A program made the translations under genes and the position numbers. From Lachnospiraceae bacterium (GTDB taxonomy: Bacteria > Bacillota > Clostridia > Lachnospirales > Lachnospiraceae): a DNA stretch of 64,000 bases. Positions 51,022 through 58,906 of this stretch are shown here, one piece after another; position 1 is the first letter of the stretch; every line of letters starts with the position of its first letter. The notes beneath the pieces are model-generated. The model searched no databases and was not told the origin of the DNA. It saw only the letters and a list, made by a program, of their open reading frames with translations. The stretch lies in NCBI GenBank assembly GCA_900759665.1, contig CAAEWE010000007.1, forward strand, positions 1 through 64,000, read 5' to 3'.

Positions 51022-51434
51022 GTGTACTTTACACCTCCGTTAATTTTTAAGTTTTACTATAGTTCCGTGGCAGGTAAAACTGCCGGTCACACAGGAATGC
51101 CTCCCGTGCTTTCAGTGATTCCGATGAGGGAATAGATGGTTCCTTCATCTTCAGCCGCTTTAAATTGTAATCCCACTGCATAGACATTTTTCTCTATGGC
51201 CGCACTATTGCTGCCCCTCGGGATCGCCTGCGAATTGACGATCGATCTATGCCGCAGTCATCATCTGCCGTGGCAGGACCATCCAACAATGAAAATGACA
51301 CATCGTACGGATGAGACGGGGAATCAGTCCGTCTACAATGTCATAGTACGAAATAACGTACTATAATTACAGAAAGCAAGTTCTATCTTAACAACAGAAA
51401 AGCCAAAGTATCCGCTTTGGTTTCTGTTCTCTCA
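51022..51434 (-). promoter_or_regulatory. 413-nt structured leader and promoter region upstream of rpsM
   Basis: No convincing gene is present. From the rpmJ end it holds a hairpin (51393-51428; CCAAAG/CTTTGG core inside AACAGAAA/TTTCTGTT arms). Next is a promoter match, -35 TTGTTA (51389-51394) and -10 TGTAAT (51366-51371) at 17 nt, then about 300 nt rich in hairpins. Examples on the minus strand are TAGTACG...CGTACTA, CATAGA...TCTATG, CACGGGA...TCCTGTG and GGCAG...CTGCC. The 10-mer CCGTGGCAGG occurs twice on the plus strand (51065-51074 and 51268-51277). This fits a long 5' leader RNA, perhaps autoregulatory, before rpsM-rpsK-rpsD-rpoA-rplQ. Confidence 0.5.
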
Positions 51435-51548
51435 TTAGCCCTGTCTCTGTTTGTGTCTAGGGTTCTCACAGATTACTCTGATACGACCCTTTCTCTTGAT
51501 GACCTTACATTTTTCGCAAATCGGTTTTACTGAAGATCTAACTTTCAC
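51435..51548 (-). CDS. rpmJ: Ribosomal protein L36
   Basis: The 37-residue product starts with GTG at 51548 (AAAGGAGG upstream) and ends at TAA 51435-51437. It reads MKVRSSVKPICEKCKVIK and continues to NPRHKQRQG. The zinc motif Cys-X2-Cys...Cys...His is present, so this is the zinc-binding form of L36. It is preceded by its own strong promoter and followed by a hairpin, so it may be a nearly single-gene unit in this genome. Confidence 0.97.
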   Translation of the reverse strand: MKVRSSVKPICEKCKVIKRKGRIRVICENPRHKQRQG

Positions 51549-51582
51549 AGCAATAACCTCCTTTCAGAAAAGTCCATTAACC

Positions 51583-51611
51583 ACTATATCACAATTTTTA
51601 TGTCTATGCAA
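51583..51611 (-). promoter_or_regulatory. Predicted sigma-A promoter for rpmJ
   Basis: -35 TTGCAT (51606-51611), 17-nt spacer, -10 TATAGT (51583-51588) on the minus strand, 34 nt upstream of the rpmJ GTG. It lies just downstream of the inserted MITE-like element. Confidence 0.7.
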
Positions 51612-51638
51612 GTACAAGTTTTATTTTTTGTAAAAAAC

Positions 51639-51830
51639 GTTACTATTCACAGCAGCTTTCCACTGGAAAGACCTGCACAAGCTCGCTTATGCAAGGTATT
51701 TTATGTAGAAAGCTGCGTGTAAGCTATCACTGCCCACAACCTCAGCCAGTGGACGTGCGAAGCACGGACTCTAGCCGCCGGTTTTGCAGCGGGCTGTGGT
51801 CTGCGGGCAGTGACGGTTGTGAATAGTAAC
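51639..51830. mobile_element. 192-bp MITE-like element with 13-bp terminal inverted repeats
   Basis: The ends GTTACTATTCACA (51639-51651) and TGTGAATAGTAAC (51818-51830) are perfect 13-bp inverted repeats. The element is flanked by a 7-bp direct repeat AAAAAAC (51632-51638 and 51831-51837), the mark of a target-site duplication. There is no coding capacity. The interior is hairpin-rich (for example CACTGCCCAC pairs with GTGG...GGGCAGTG). It sits exactly at the T-run of the infA terminator. The transposase that moved it would be elsewhere. Confidence 0.75.
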
Positions 51831-51874
51831 AAAAAACGGGGATATCTCCACCTTCTCAGTAAAGATATCCCCGT
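51831..51874 (-). terminator. Rho-independent terminator after infA
   Basis: ACGGGGATATCT and AGATATCCCCGT arms (51836-51847 and 51863-51874) form a 12-bp stem with a 15-nt loop, and TTTTTT follows on the minus strand (plus A-run 51831-51836). It lies 20 nt after the infA stop codon. Confidence 0.88.
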
Positions 51875-51894
51875 TTATGAACTGGTTTAAAGAA

Positions 51895-52113
51895 TCATTT
51901 ATCTCTCCAGGTAATACGTCCCTTTGTCAGATCGTATGGAGACATTTCCATGGTTACCTTATCGCCCGGCAGGATACGGATAAAGTTCTTGCGAAGCTTT
52001 CCGCTGATATGCGCCAGCACCTGGTGACCATTCTCAAGCTCTACCTTAAACATGGCATTTGGCAGCTTCTCCACTACGATACCTTCAATTTCAATTACAT
52101 CTTCCTTTGACAT
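51895..52113 (-). CDS. infA: Translation initiation factor IF-1
   Basis: The 72-residue S1/OB-fold protein reads MSKEDVIEIEGIVVEKLPNA at its start, with the conserved HISGKLRKNFIRILPGDKV and SPYDLTKGRITWR. It binds the ribosomal A site during initiation. It lies 12 nt downstream of map, with GGAGG upstream of the ATG, and ends at a strong terminator. Confidence 0.98.
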   Translation of the reverse strand: MSKEDVIEIEGIVVEKLPNAMFKVELENGHQVLAHISGKLRKNFIRILPGDKVTMEMSPYDLTKGRITWRDK

Positions 52114-52125
52114 ATTTCCTCCATT

Positions 52126-52911
52126 CTATGCTTTTAACGTGTCATAATTGTGATCCCAGTCAGGATACGTCAGAAGCTCCGGTTCTCCCTCGGTGATCAG
52201 AACGGTGTTTTCATAGTGGGCAGATTTCTTGGAATCCTGCGTCACTACAGTCCAGTCATCCTCAAGCACCCAGACCTCCCAGGTTCCCTGGTTGATCATC
52301 GGTTCGATTGCCAGCGTCATACCCGGACGAAGCTTCATTCCACGTCCGATCGGTTTATAATTCGGAATCTGCGGTTCCTCATGGATTTTCCTGCCAAGAC
52401 CGTGACCACAGAGGTCACGCACAACGCCGTATCCGTTGGACTCTGCAAAATCCTGTATCGCCTTGGATATTTCAAACAGATGATGACCGGCTCTTGCATA
52501 CCGGATGCCCTCAAAGAAACACTGGCGGGTGATATCAATCAGCCGCTGATCCTCCTCAGAGATCTTTCCTACAGCATGGGTTCTGGCGGCGTCGGAATTG
52601 TAGCCCTTATACTCGACACATGTGTCCAGACTGACAATATCTCCTTCCTTCAGCACTCTTTTTTTGCTTGGGATCCCGTGAACCACCTCATCGTTGACAG
52701 ATACACAGATTGATGCCGGATATCCCTGATAATTCAGACAGGATGGAATGCAGCCGTAATCGCGGATAACTTCCTCCCCTCTGCGGTTGATATCCATCGT
52801 AGTGATTCCCGGACGGATGATCTTTGCCATCTCCTTATGAACCTCTGCCATAATACGTCCGGATTCTCTCATAAGCTCAATCTCATGTTCTGATTTAATT
52901 GTTACTGACAT
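52126..52911 (-). CDS. map: Type I methionine aminopeptidase
   Basis: The 261-residue protein has the five metal ligands of type I MetAP: Asp in SLDTCVEYKGYNSDAART (two Asp), His in GHGLGRKIHE, Glu in LAIEPM and Glu in YENTVLITEGEPE. It removes the initiator Met from new proteins. The order adk-map-infA is standard. RBS AGAAGG lies 7 nt before the ATG. A 90-nt spacer separates it from adk. Confidence 0.97.
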   Translation of the reverse strand: MSVTIKSEHEIELMRESGRIMAEVHKEMAKIIRPGITTMDINRRGEEVIRDYGCIPSCLNYQGYPASICVSVNDEVVHGIPSKKRVLKEGDIVSLDTCVEYKGYNSDAARTHAVGKISEEDQRLIDITRQCFFEGIRYARAGHHLFEISKAIQDFAESNGYGVVRDLCGHGLGRKIHEEPQIPNYKPIGRGMKLRPGMTLAIEPMINQGTWEVWVLEDDWTVVTQDSKKSAHYENTVLITEGEPELLTYPDWDHNYDTLKA

Positions 52912-53001
52912 AATATGCCTTCTTTCCTCATCTATAATAATGAATTTTTAGTCGTCGCGCCGACACGGCTGGAAATCCGCCGGTGTGATTATCGTCTGAT
53001 C

Positions 53002-53646
53002 CTATTTCTCATCCAGGATTGCACAGATATCCTTGAAGCCCTGCTCTAATCCTGTCGTTCCATCGATTACACGAAGAATGCCTTCTTTCTTATAATAATC
53101 GATCAACGGAGCTGTCTGCTCATGATAAACTTCCAGTCTCTTCTTTACAGTCTCCGGCTCATCATCCTTACGGATCACAAGCTCTTTTCCACATTTATCA
53201 CAAATTCCCTCTTTCTTCGGAGGAATATTTACAATATGATAGGTTGCACCACATGAGCAGACTCTTCTGCCACTCATTCTGTCGATAATGACCTGATCGT
53301 CAAGGTTGATCTCGATCGCATAATCAACCTTCTCGCCGGTAGCTGCCAGAGCCTTTGTCAAAGCCTCTGCCTGTGGGATTGTTCTTGGGAATCCATCCAG
53401 CACATAACCGTTCCTGGCATCGTCCTGATGAATTCTGTCAACAACAAGATCACAGGTAAGCTCATCCGGAACAAGCTCGCCGGCATCCATATAACCCTTT
53501 GCTTTCTTTCCAAGCTCTGTACCGTTTTTGATATTCTCACGGAAAATATCACCGGTGGAAATATGAGGAATGCCATACTTCTCTGAAATCTTGCCAGCGT
53601 GTGTTCCTTTTCCGGCACCAGGTGCCCCCAACATAATAATCTTCAT
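53002..53646 (-). CDS. adk: Adenylate kinase
   Basis: The 214-residue long-form enzyme has P-loop GAPGAGKGTHA at residues 7-17, a DGFPRTIPQAE motif near residue 84, and a LID domain with zinc Cys quartet (CSCGATYH, then CDKCGK near residues 130-156). It balances AMP, ADP and ATP. Usually adk follows secY directly; here a glycosyltransferase gene lies between, and adk has its own predicted promoter at 53706-53734. Confidence 0.97.
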   Translation of the reverse strand: MKIIMLGAPGAGKGTHAGKISEKYGIPHISTGDIFRENIKNGTELGKKAKGYMDAGELVPDELTCDLVVDRIHQDDARNGYVLDGFPRTIPQAEALTKALAATGEKVDYAIEINLDDQVIIDRMSGRRVCSCGATYHIVNIPPKKEGICDKCGKELVIRKDDEPETVKKRLEVYHEQTAPLIDYYKKEGILRVIDGTTGLEQGFKDICAILDEK

Positions 53647-53705
53647 GAATATATTCTCCTTTCACTTACATCATACCCTTACGTCTCAAAAAACGTTCAT
53701 AGTAT

Positions 53706-53734
53706 ATGATACCCCAAGGTGGTTTATTTTTCAA
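53706..53734 (-). promoter_or_regulatory. Predicted promoter for adk
   Basis: -35 TTGAAA (53729-53734), 17 nt, -10 TATCAT (53706-53711) on the minus strand, 59 nt upstream of the adk start. It would let adk-map-infA be transcribed independently of the inserted glycosyltransferase. Confidence 0.6.
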
Positions 53735-53793
53735 CCGTTTTTTACAGGCTTTGACGTTCTCGGCAAACAACGGCTGAACAATGCTGCAAAGCA

Positions 53794-54759
53794 TCAATCC
53801 TCCCCGTTCTCGTCCCAGGTCCGTTCGCTGATAATGTACCGTGGTCTGTGCTTGACTTCCATATAGATCTTGCCAATATATTCTCCCAGCACCCCGAGAC
53901 AGATGAGCTGCACTCCGCCGATAAAGCAGATGATGCTGATGGTACTTGCCCATCCCACGACACTATTTTTCATGTATACCATCACAAAGGTCCAGATGAT
54001 CGCCAGAAAACTCAGCAGAGATATAAAGGTTCCGAGGCCGGTAATGATCCGGATCGGTTTGATACTCAGGCTGGTAATGCCGTCAAATGCCAATGCCAGC
54101 ATTTTCCGCAGCGGATAATGACTCTCCCCGGCAATGCGTTCATGGCGTTCGTAATATACGCTGGTGCTCTTAAACCCAACCAAAGGAAACATTCCCCTCA
54201 GGAAAAGATTGACCTCTTTAAAATTGGCAAACTCCTGCAGAACCCGTGAGGATACCAGGCGGTAATCTGCATGATTGAAGACCACCTCTGCCCCCATGGC
54301 ATAGAGGAGCTTATAAAAACTTTCTGCCGTAAACCGTTTAAAAAATGTATCTGTGTCGCGCTTGCTGCGCACACCATAAACGACCTCGCAGCCGTCCAGA
54401 TACGCATCCACCATATCATTCATCGCGTTGATATCGTCCTGCCCGTCGCAGTCAATGGAGATTGTAATGTCTGCCTTATCCTTTGCCTCCATCAGACCGG
54501 CCAGCACGGCATTCTGATGACCACGGTTCCGGCTCTGGGCGATTCCGATAAAGTGCTCGTCCTGCTGTGCCAGCCCTGTGATGATCTCCCATGTTTTATC
54601 CCGGCTTCCATCGTTCACAAAAAGTACCCGGCTTTGGTCAGAAATCTTTCCCTCCCCCGCCAGTTCGTTGATCTTGGTCAGAAACTCGCCGCTGGTGATC
54701 GGCAGCACTTCTTCCTCGTTATAACACGGAATTACAATATATAAGATTGGTTTTTCCAT
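53794..54759 (-). CDS. GtrB-like family 2 glycosyltransferase located between secY and adk
   Basis: The 321-residue product has YIVIPCYNEEEVL, FVNDGSRDKT near residue 47, and SIDCDGQDDINAM near residue 100, which matches the GtrB metal motif. Two C-terminal helices (about 225-250 and 262-285) precede GEYIGKIYMEVKHRPRYI. This is a polyprenyl-phosphate sugar synthase of the type at 6952 and 20883. The start at 54759 is set by GAGG 6 nt upstream. Its place inside the secY-adk block is atypical. It has its own consensus promoter and lies between two candidate transcription boundaries, so it looks like an inserted independent gene. Confidence 0.9.
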   Translation of the reverse strand: MEKPILYIVIPCYNEEEVLPITSGEFLTKINELAGEGKISDQSRVLFVNDGSRDKTWEIITGLAQQDEHFIGIAQSRNRGHQNAVLAGLMEAKDKADITISIDCDGQDDINAMNDMVDAYLDGCEVVYGVRSKRDTDTFFKRFTAESFYKLLYAMGAEVVFNHADYRLVSSRVLQEFANFKEVNLFLRGMFPLVGFKSTSVYYERHERIAGESHYPLRKMLALAFDGITSLSIKPIRIITGLGTFISLLSFLAIIWTFVMVYMKNSVVGWASTISIICFIGGVQLICLGVLGEYIGKIYMEVKHRPRYIISERTWDENGED

Positions 54760-54833
54760 TTTAATCCTCATTTCCATATTGTAACAGATTCTATTTATTA
54801 AACCTGTCATTTCTATTGTCGTAAATCCTTTTT

Positions 54834-54862
54834 ATTATACCCAAAATTATCCATTGATACAA
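54834..54862 (-). promoter_or_regulatory. Predicted promoter for the glycosyltransferase between secY and adk
   Basis: Perfect -10 TATAAT (54834-54839), 17-nt spacer, -35 TTGTAT (54857-54862), minus strand, 74 nt upstream of the start codon at 54759. Confidence 0.65.
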
Positions 54863-54988
54863 TATGCACCGTGGCACAATTGTAAAAAACAATCCGCTTC
54901 CGATGTACCAAAAACAACCTGACGCTTTGCCCCTGCTGATATTTTATCTTTGCTTTCCGATATGTTATAAGGATCTCTATATACCAAA

Positions 54989-55031
54989 ATCTCCTGTATC
55001 CATGCAGTGGCTGTGCACGGATACAGGAGAT
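54989..55031 (-). terminator. Long hairpin after secY, probable terminator or attenuator
   Basis: ATCTCCTGTATCC (54989-55001) and GGATACAGGAGAT (55019-55031) form a perfect 13-bp stem with a 17-nt loop, with a short TTTT at the minus-strand 3' side. It lies about 90 nt past the secY stop. The rest of the 361-nt gap from 54760 to 55120 holds the promoter at 54834-54862 and no convincing gene. Confidence 0.5.
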
Positions 55032-55120
55032 CCTGATCTTCTCTTATGAAATACTTCGGTAAAATCGGAGCAAAGCTCCTCCTCTGCCTCTGTCTATATC
55101 TCACAAAGGTACTGCAGCAA

Positions 55121-56458
55121 TTACTCGCTGATAAAGCCTCTGTAATGACGAACCAGCATCTGTGACTCGATCTGCTTCAGTGTCTCGATGACAACACCTA
55201 CGATAATGATCATAGATGTACCACCGAAGGATACGTCTGCACCAAATGCACCGGATACAAAGATCGGAACAAAGGATGCAAAGGACAGACCAGCTGCACC
55301 GATAAAGATGATGCTGTTGAGTACATTGGTCAGGTAATCCATCGTCGGCTTACCCGGACGGATACCCGGAATAAATCCACCCTGCTTCTTCATATTCATG
55401 GCAATCTCCTGTGGATTGAAGGTGATCGATGTATAGAAGTATGCAAAGAAGATGATCAATGCAATATATACGACAAGACCTAATGTGTACTTAAACTCGC
55501 CCCAGCTCTCTAAATTACACCATGCATTCTGGTTCAGCACCTTCAGGAATTTCTGGAAAAGTGATGCCCCGGCACCGGATGCCGGCTGAACACCTGCAAA
55601 GTTTGCAATAACGATCGGCATAGAGAACAGAGAACCTGCAAAGATCACTGGGATAACGCCTGCGGTGTTGACCTTCAGTGGAATATGAGAAGACTGACCA
55701 CCAACAAGCTTACGACCTCTGGTCTTCTGGGAATACTGTACGCTGATTCTTCTCTCACCATCGGAAAGATAGATAATGAATACAACCATGCCTACCAGTA
55801 CACCGATAATGATAACAGCTGCAAGCAGACTGTTTACTGTTGTTGTTGCGTTCTTTACGAACTTATTGAACAATGAGCTCATATCCTCAGGCATACGGGA
55901 TACGATGTTGTATAACAGGATAATGGAGATACCATTTCCTACACCGTGCTCTGTAATCTGCTCACCAAGCCACATCAGAAGAGCAGAACCTGCTGTCATG
56001 GATACGATACAAACTGTGATGGATGTAAAAGTAGCACCACCGGTCAACAGACCCTGACTTGCAAAGCCGATCGCCATAGCAGCACTCTCCATCAGAGAAA
56101 GTGCGATTGTTACATATCTCGTATACTCAGAGATTTTCTTTCTTCCCTCTTCGCCGTCCTTATGCAGCTCCTCGAGACGAGGAATTGCGATCGTGAGCAG
56201 CTGTAAAATAATGGAAGATGTGATATACGGTGTAATGTTCAATGCGAAAATAGACATTTTCTCAAAAGAACCACCGGTCAACTGATTAAAGAAATCCAGG
56301 GAGTTCTGATCTGCAAACCACTGTGAAATATAGTCAGCGTCTACGCCCGGGATTGGAAGCTGGCATCCGATACGCACTACAACAAGAATGAAGAATGTGT
56401 AAAGGATCTTTTTTCTCAAATCCTTAATCTTAAATGCATTGCGGACTGTTTCGAACAT
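55121..56458 (-). CDS. secY: Preprotein translocase subunit SecY
   Basis: The 445-residue protein has ten membrane helices. It begins MFETVRNAFKIKDLRKKILYTFFILVV; GEQITEHGVGNGISIIL and GGFIPGIRPGKPT are conserved SecY loops. It forms the protein-conducting channel with SecE and SecG. The start lies 2 nt after the rplO stop. The gene is followed by a long hairpin rather than directly by adk. Confidence 0.98.
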   Translation of the reverse strand: MFETVRNAFKIKDLRKKILYTFFILVVVRIGCQLPIPGVDADYISQWFADQNSLDFFNQLTGGSFEKMSIFALNITPYITSSIILQLLTIAIPRLEELHKDGEEGRKKISEYTRYVTIALSLMESAAMAIGFASQGLLTGGATFTSITVCIVSMTAGSALLMWLGEQITEHGVGNGISIILLYNIVSRMPEDMSSLFNKFVKNATTTVNSLLAAVIIIGVLVGMVVFIIYLSDGERRISVQYSQKTRGRKLVGGQSSHIPLKVNTAGVIPVIFAGSLFSMPIVIANFAGVQPASGAGASLFQKFLKVLNQNAWCNLESWGEFKYTLGLVVYIALIIFFAYFYTSITFNPQEIAMNMKKQGGFIPGIRPGKPTMDYLTNVLNSIIFIGAAGLSFASFVPIFVSGAFGADVSFGGTSMIIIVGVVIETLKQIESQMLVRHYRGFISE

Positions 56459-56460
56459 CC

Positions 56461-56901
56461 TTAGATCACCTCAGCTTTTCCACCAAGAGCTTCGATCTTC
56501 TCAGCAGCACTCTTACTGAATGCATTTACCTGAACTGTGAGCTTCTTAGTTAATTCTCCATTTCCGAGTATCTTAACTCCATCCTTAGGATTACTGATAA
56601 CACCTGCCTCAAGCAAAGAAGCTACAGTAACGACTGCACCATCTTCAAACTTGTTAAGCTTATCTACATTGATTGCAACGATCTCCTTAGAGTTGATGTT
56701 TGTGAAACCTCTCTTAGGAATACGTCTGTACAGTGGCATCTGACCACCCTCGAAACCTGGACGTGGTGCGCCTGAACGAGCCTTCTGACCCTTATGTCCC
56801 TTACCTGCTGTCTTACCGTTTCCTGATCCATGGCCACGGCCTCTTCTGAAATTGTTGCTCTGCTTTGAGCCTTCTGCTGGTCTGAGTGTTGATAAATTCA
56901 T
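56461..56901 (-). CDS. rplO: Ribosomal protein L15
   Basis: The 146-residue protein starts at 56901, with AGGAGG 7 nt upstream. The Gly/Arg-rich N-terminal tail (SNNFRRGRGHGSGNGKTAGKG) and the GFEGGQMPLYRRIPKRGF signature identify L15. A longer in-frame extension upstream overlaps a structured leader and is not part of the family. It follows a transcription break after rpmD and has its own promoter. Confidence 0.97.
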   Translation of the reverse strand: MNLSTLRPAEGSKQSNNFRRGRGHGSGNGKTAGKGHKGQKARSGAPRPGFEGGQMPLYRRIPKRGFTNINSKEIVAINVDKLNKFEDGAVVTVASLLEAGVISNPKDGVKILGNGELTKKLTVQVNAFSKSAAEKIEALGGKAEVI

Positions 56902-57104
56902 TGTAATTACCTCCTGATTATAAATACTAACGGGCTGTGCGCTTTCCCGGCCATTTTGCGGATTGACCGATTCCGACGCAGGGTATGACCAATACCCCTT
57001 AAATGAGAACGGTGATCTCATTTACCCTCGCAATTGTTACACGTGTCTGTAAAATGACACATCATATACTATAACATATAATTCTCTGATTGAAAAGAAT
57101 TTTT
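56902..57104 (-). promoter_or_regulatory. Promoter and two-hairpin leader upstream of rplO
   Basis: A promoter match, -35 TTTTCA (57091-57096) and -10 TATAGT (57068-57073) at 17 nt, precedes a leader of about 160 nt. The leader contains two clear hairpins: AAATGAGA/TCTCATTT (57001-57008 with 57016-57023) and GGGTAT/ATACCC (56981-56986 with 56992-56997). The AGGAGG of rplO follows. The arrangement suggests an RNA leader that could regulate rplO-secY, but no known family is recognised. Confidence 0.5.
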
Positions 57105-57142
57105 TATTATTTTAGGCCCAAATTTTAGGCTCAATCCTAAAC

Positions 57143-57173
57143 AAAAAAAATGCCCCATATTTATGAGACATTT
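57143..57173 (-). terminator. Rho-independent terminator after rpmD
   Basis: AAATGTCTCAT and ATGGGGCATTT (minus strand) form an 11-bp stem with G-U pairs and an AAAT loop, followed by a run of eight T. It lies 24 nt past the rpmD stop, inside what is usually a continuous spc operon. Confidence 0.8.
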
Positions 57174-57196
57174 CTTTCGTTTGACATATATCCTGT

Positions 57197-57379
57197 TTAG
57201 ATCTCTTCTACCTTTACAAGATGCTTTACATGCCAGATCATTCCTCTGACAGCATCATTGTCAGGAAGCTCAACAGACTTATTAAGTTTCTTTAAGCCAA
57301 GAGCTTCTACTGTTGCACGATGCTTTGGAATGGCACCGATCGTAGATTTCACTAATGTAACCTTTAACTTTCCTGCCAT
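57197..57379 (-). CDS. rpmD: Ribosomal protein L30
   Basis: The 60-residue product is the short bacterial L30, with KVTLVKSTIGAIPKHRATVEALGLKKLNKSVELPDN. It lies 13 nt after rpsE with an AAGGAGG site. A terminator follows, so it appears to be the last gene of the upstream spc transcript. Confidence 0.97.
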   Translation of the reverse strand: MAGKLKVTLVKSTIGAIPKHRATVEALGLKKLNKSVELPDNDAVRGMIWHVKHLVKVEEI

Positions 57380-57392
57380 TTTGATCCTCCTT

Positions 57393-57905
57393 TTAGCCTA
57401 ACAGCTCTTCTACAGAAATACCACGAGCCTTTGCAACTTCCTCAGGAGTCTTAAGGTTCTTAAGTCCCTCGATTGCTGCAAGTACAACGTTCTGCTTGTT
57501 GTTTGAACCAAGAGACTTTGTACGAATGTTCTTGTATCCTGCAAGCTCAAGTACGGCACGCGCCGGACCACCGGCGATGATTCCAGTACCTTCTGGAGCC
57601 TTCTTAATCAATACAGATGCACTGCCGAACTTACCATTGAAGTCATGTGGCACACTTCCGTTCTCATCGATAGGAACTTCAACAAGGTTCTTCTCTGCAG
57701 CTTCTTTTCCTTTACGGATAGCCTCAGGAATCTCTGTGGCCTTACCCAGGCCAGCACCTACATGTCCGTTCTTATCGCCAACTACTACTAATGCAGTAAA
57801 TCTCATATTACGTCCACCCTTAACTACCTTGGTTACACGCTTAATCGTTACTACATTATCTTCCAGCTCACCTAACTGGCTTGGGTCAATAATTGTACGT
57901 TTCAT
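57393..57905 (-). CDS. rpsE: Ribosomal protein S5
   Basis: The 170-residue protein has the double-stranded-RNA-binding-like domain with VVKGGRNMRFTALVVVGDKNGHVGAGLGKA and the C-terminal GGPARAVLELAGYKNIRTKSLGS. S5 acts in decoding accuracy. It lies between rplR and rpmD, 17 nt after rplR. Confidence 0.98.
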   Translation of the reverse strand: MKRTIIDPSQLGELEDNVVTIKRVTKVVKGGRNMRFTALVVVGDKNGHVGAGLGKATEIPEAIRKGKEAAEKNLVEVPIDENGSVPHDFNGKFGSASVLIKKAPEGTGIIAGGPARAVLELAGYKNIRTKSLGSNNKQNVVLAAIEGLKNLKTPEEVAKARGISVEELLG

Positions 57906-57922
57906 GAGTTCTCCTCCTAATC

Positions 57923-58291
57923 TTAGAAATTCAAGCCTGCTTCTCTGGCTGCCTCAGCCAAAGCTTTTACCTTGCCCTGATATACAAAACCGCCACGGTC
58001 AAATACTACTGTGTTAATTCCTTTATCTAAAGCTTTCTTGGCGATGATCTCACCAAGCTTTGCTGCTGCATCTACGTTATTTGTCTTCTCAAGACCGTCC
58101 TTCACATCTTTCTGAAGGGTAGAAGCGAAAACCAGAGTATTTCCTACGGTATCATCAATAACCTGTGCGTACATATGATTATTGCTTCTAAATACAGCTA
58201 AACGTGGTCTCTCGGCTGTGCCTGAAAGACGATTACGAACCTTCATGTGTTTCTTCACACGAACATCACTTCTTGACTGCTTTTTAATCAT
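57923..58291 (-). CDS. rplR: Ribosomal protein L18
   Basis: The 122-residue protein binds 5S rRNA. It has a basic N-terminus, VRNRLSGTAERPRLAVFRSNNHMYAQVIDD and the ending GFVYQGKVKALAEAAREAGLNF. Typical spc operon position between rplF and rpsE; AGGAG upstream. Confidence 0.98.
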   Translation of the reverse strand: MIKKQSRSDVRVKKHMKVRNRLSGTAERPRLAVFRSNNHMYAQVIDDTVGNTLVFASTLQKDVKDGLEKTNNVDAAAKLGEIIAKKALDKGINTVVFDRGGFVYQGKVKALAEAAREAGLNF

Positions 58292-58311
58292 CGTATTTTC
58301 ACTCCTTTATA

Positions 58312-58854
58312 TTATTTCTTACCGGTCTTACCAACCTTACGTCTGATTACTTCATCAGCATACTTAATACCCTTACCCTTATAAGGCTCCGGAGCTCTCT
58401 TTTCTCTGATTTCAGCAGCGTATTGGCCAACCTTTTCCTTGTCGATTCCCTTAACAACCAGTGTGTTAGCATCCTCAACTACAACTTCGATTCCTTCAGG
58501 ATCTTCCATCTCTACCGGATGAGAATATCCCAGGGACAGCGTAAGAAGCTTTCCCTTCTTTACAGCTCTGTAACCAACACCGTTAACTTCGAGCTTCTTC
58601 TCATATCCCTCTGTTACACCAACAACCATGTTGTTGATCAGAGTTCTTGTAAGACCATGGAGAGATTTCATCTTCTTAAGATCGTTTGGACGGTTAACGA
58701 TGATCTCGTCTCCCTCTTTCTTGATCTCCATCTCTGCCGGAAGCACTCTCTCAAGTGTTCCCTTTGGTCCCTTTACAGTCACTTTATTATTTTCTGCAAT
58801 ATCAACTGTTACACCAGCCGGTACCGCGATAGGCATTTTTCCGATTCGTGACAT
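58312..58854 (-). CDS. rplF: Ribosomal protein L6
   Basis: The 180-residue product starts at 58854 (MSRIGKMPIAVP), with GGAGG 8 nt upstream. Two repeated alpha/beta domains are present. The C-terminal PEPYKGKGIKYADEVIRRKVGK is the L6 signature near the GTPase centre. Upstream in-frame codons to 58869 lack support. Confidence 0.98.
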   Translation of the reverse strand: MSRIGKMPIAVPAGVTVDIAENNKVTVKGPKGTLERVLPAEMEIKKEGDEIIVNRPNDLKKMKSLHGLTRTLINNMVVGVTEGYEKKLEVNGVGYRAVKKGKLLTLSLGYSHPVEMEDPEGIEVVVEDANTLVVKGIDKEKVGQYAAEIREKRAPEPYKGKGIKYADEVIRRKVGKTGKK

Positions 58855-58906
58855 GCCGTGCACCTCCATATTCTTGGTTTAATGGGTGGCTGACTATCTG
58901 GTATGA

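Noticed and set aside
51022..51300. Short minus-strand reading frames inside the rpsM leader, including one of about 55 codons ending TGGIPV.
   Set aside because: They lack good start codons with ribosome binding sites and overlap each other in different frames; a structured RNA explains the region better.
54847..55104. An 85-codon minus-strand frame between secY and the inserted glycosyltransferase.
   Set aside because: It runs through a 13-bp hairpin and the promoter region, has no family resemblance and no clear ribosome binding site.
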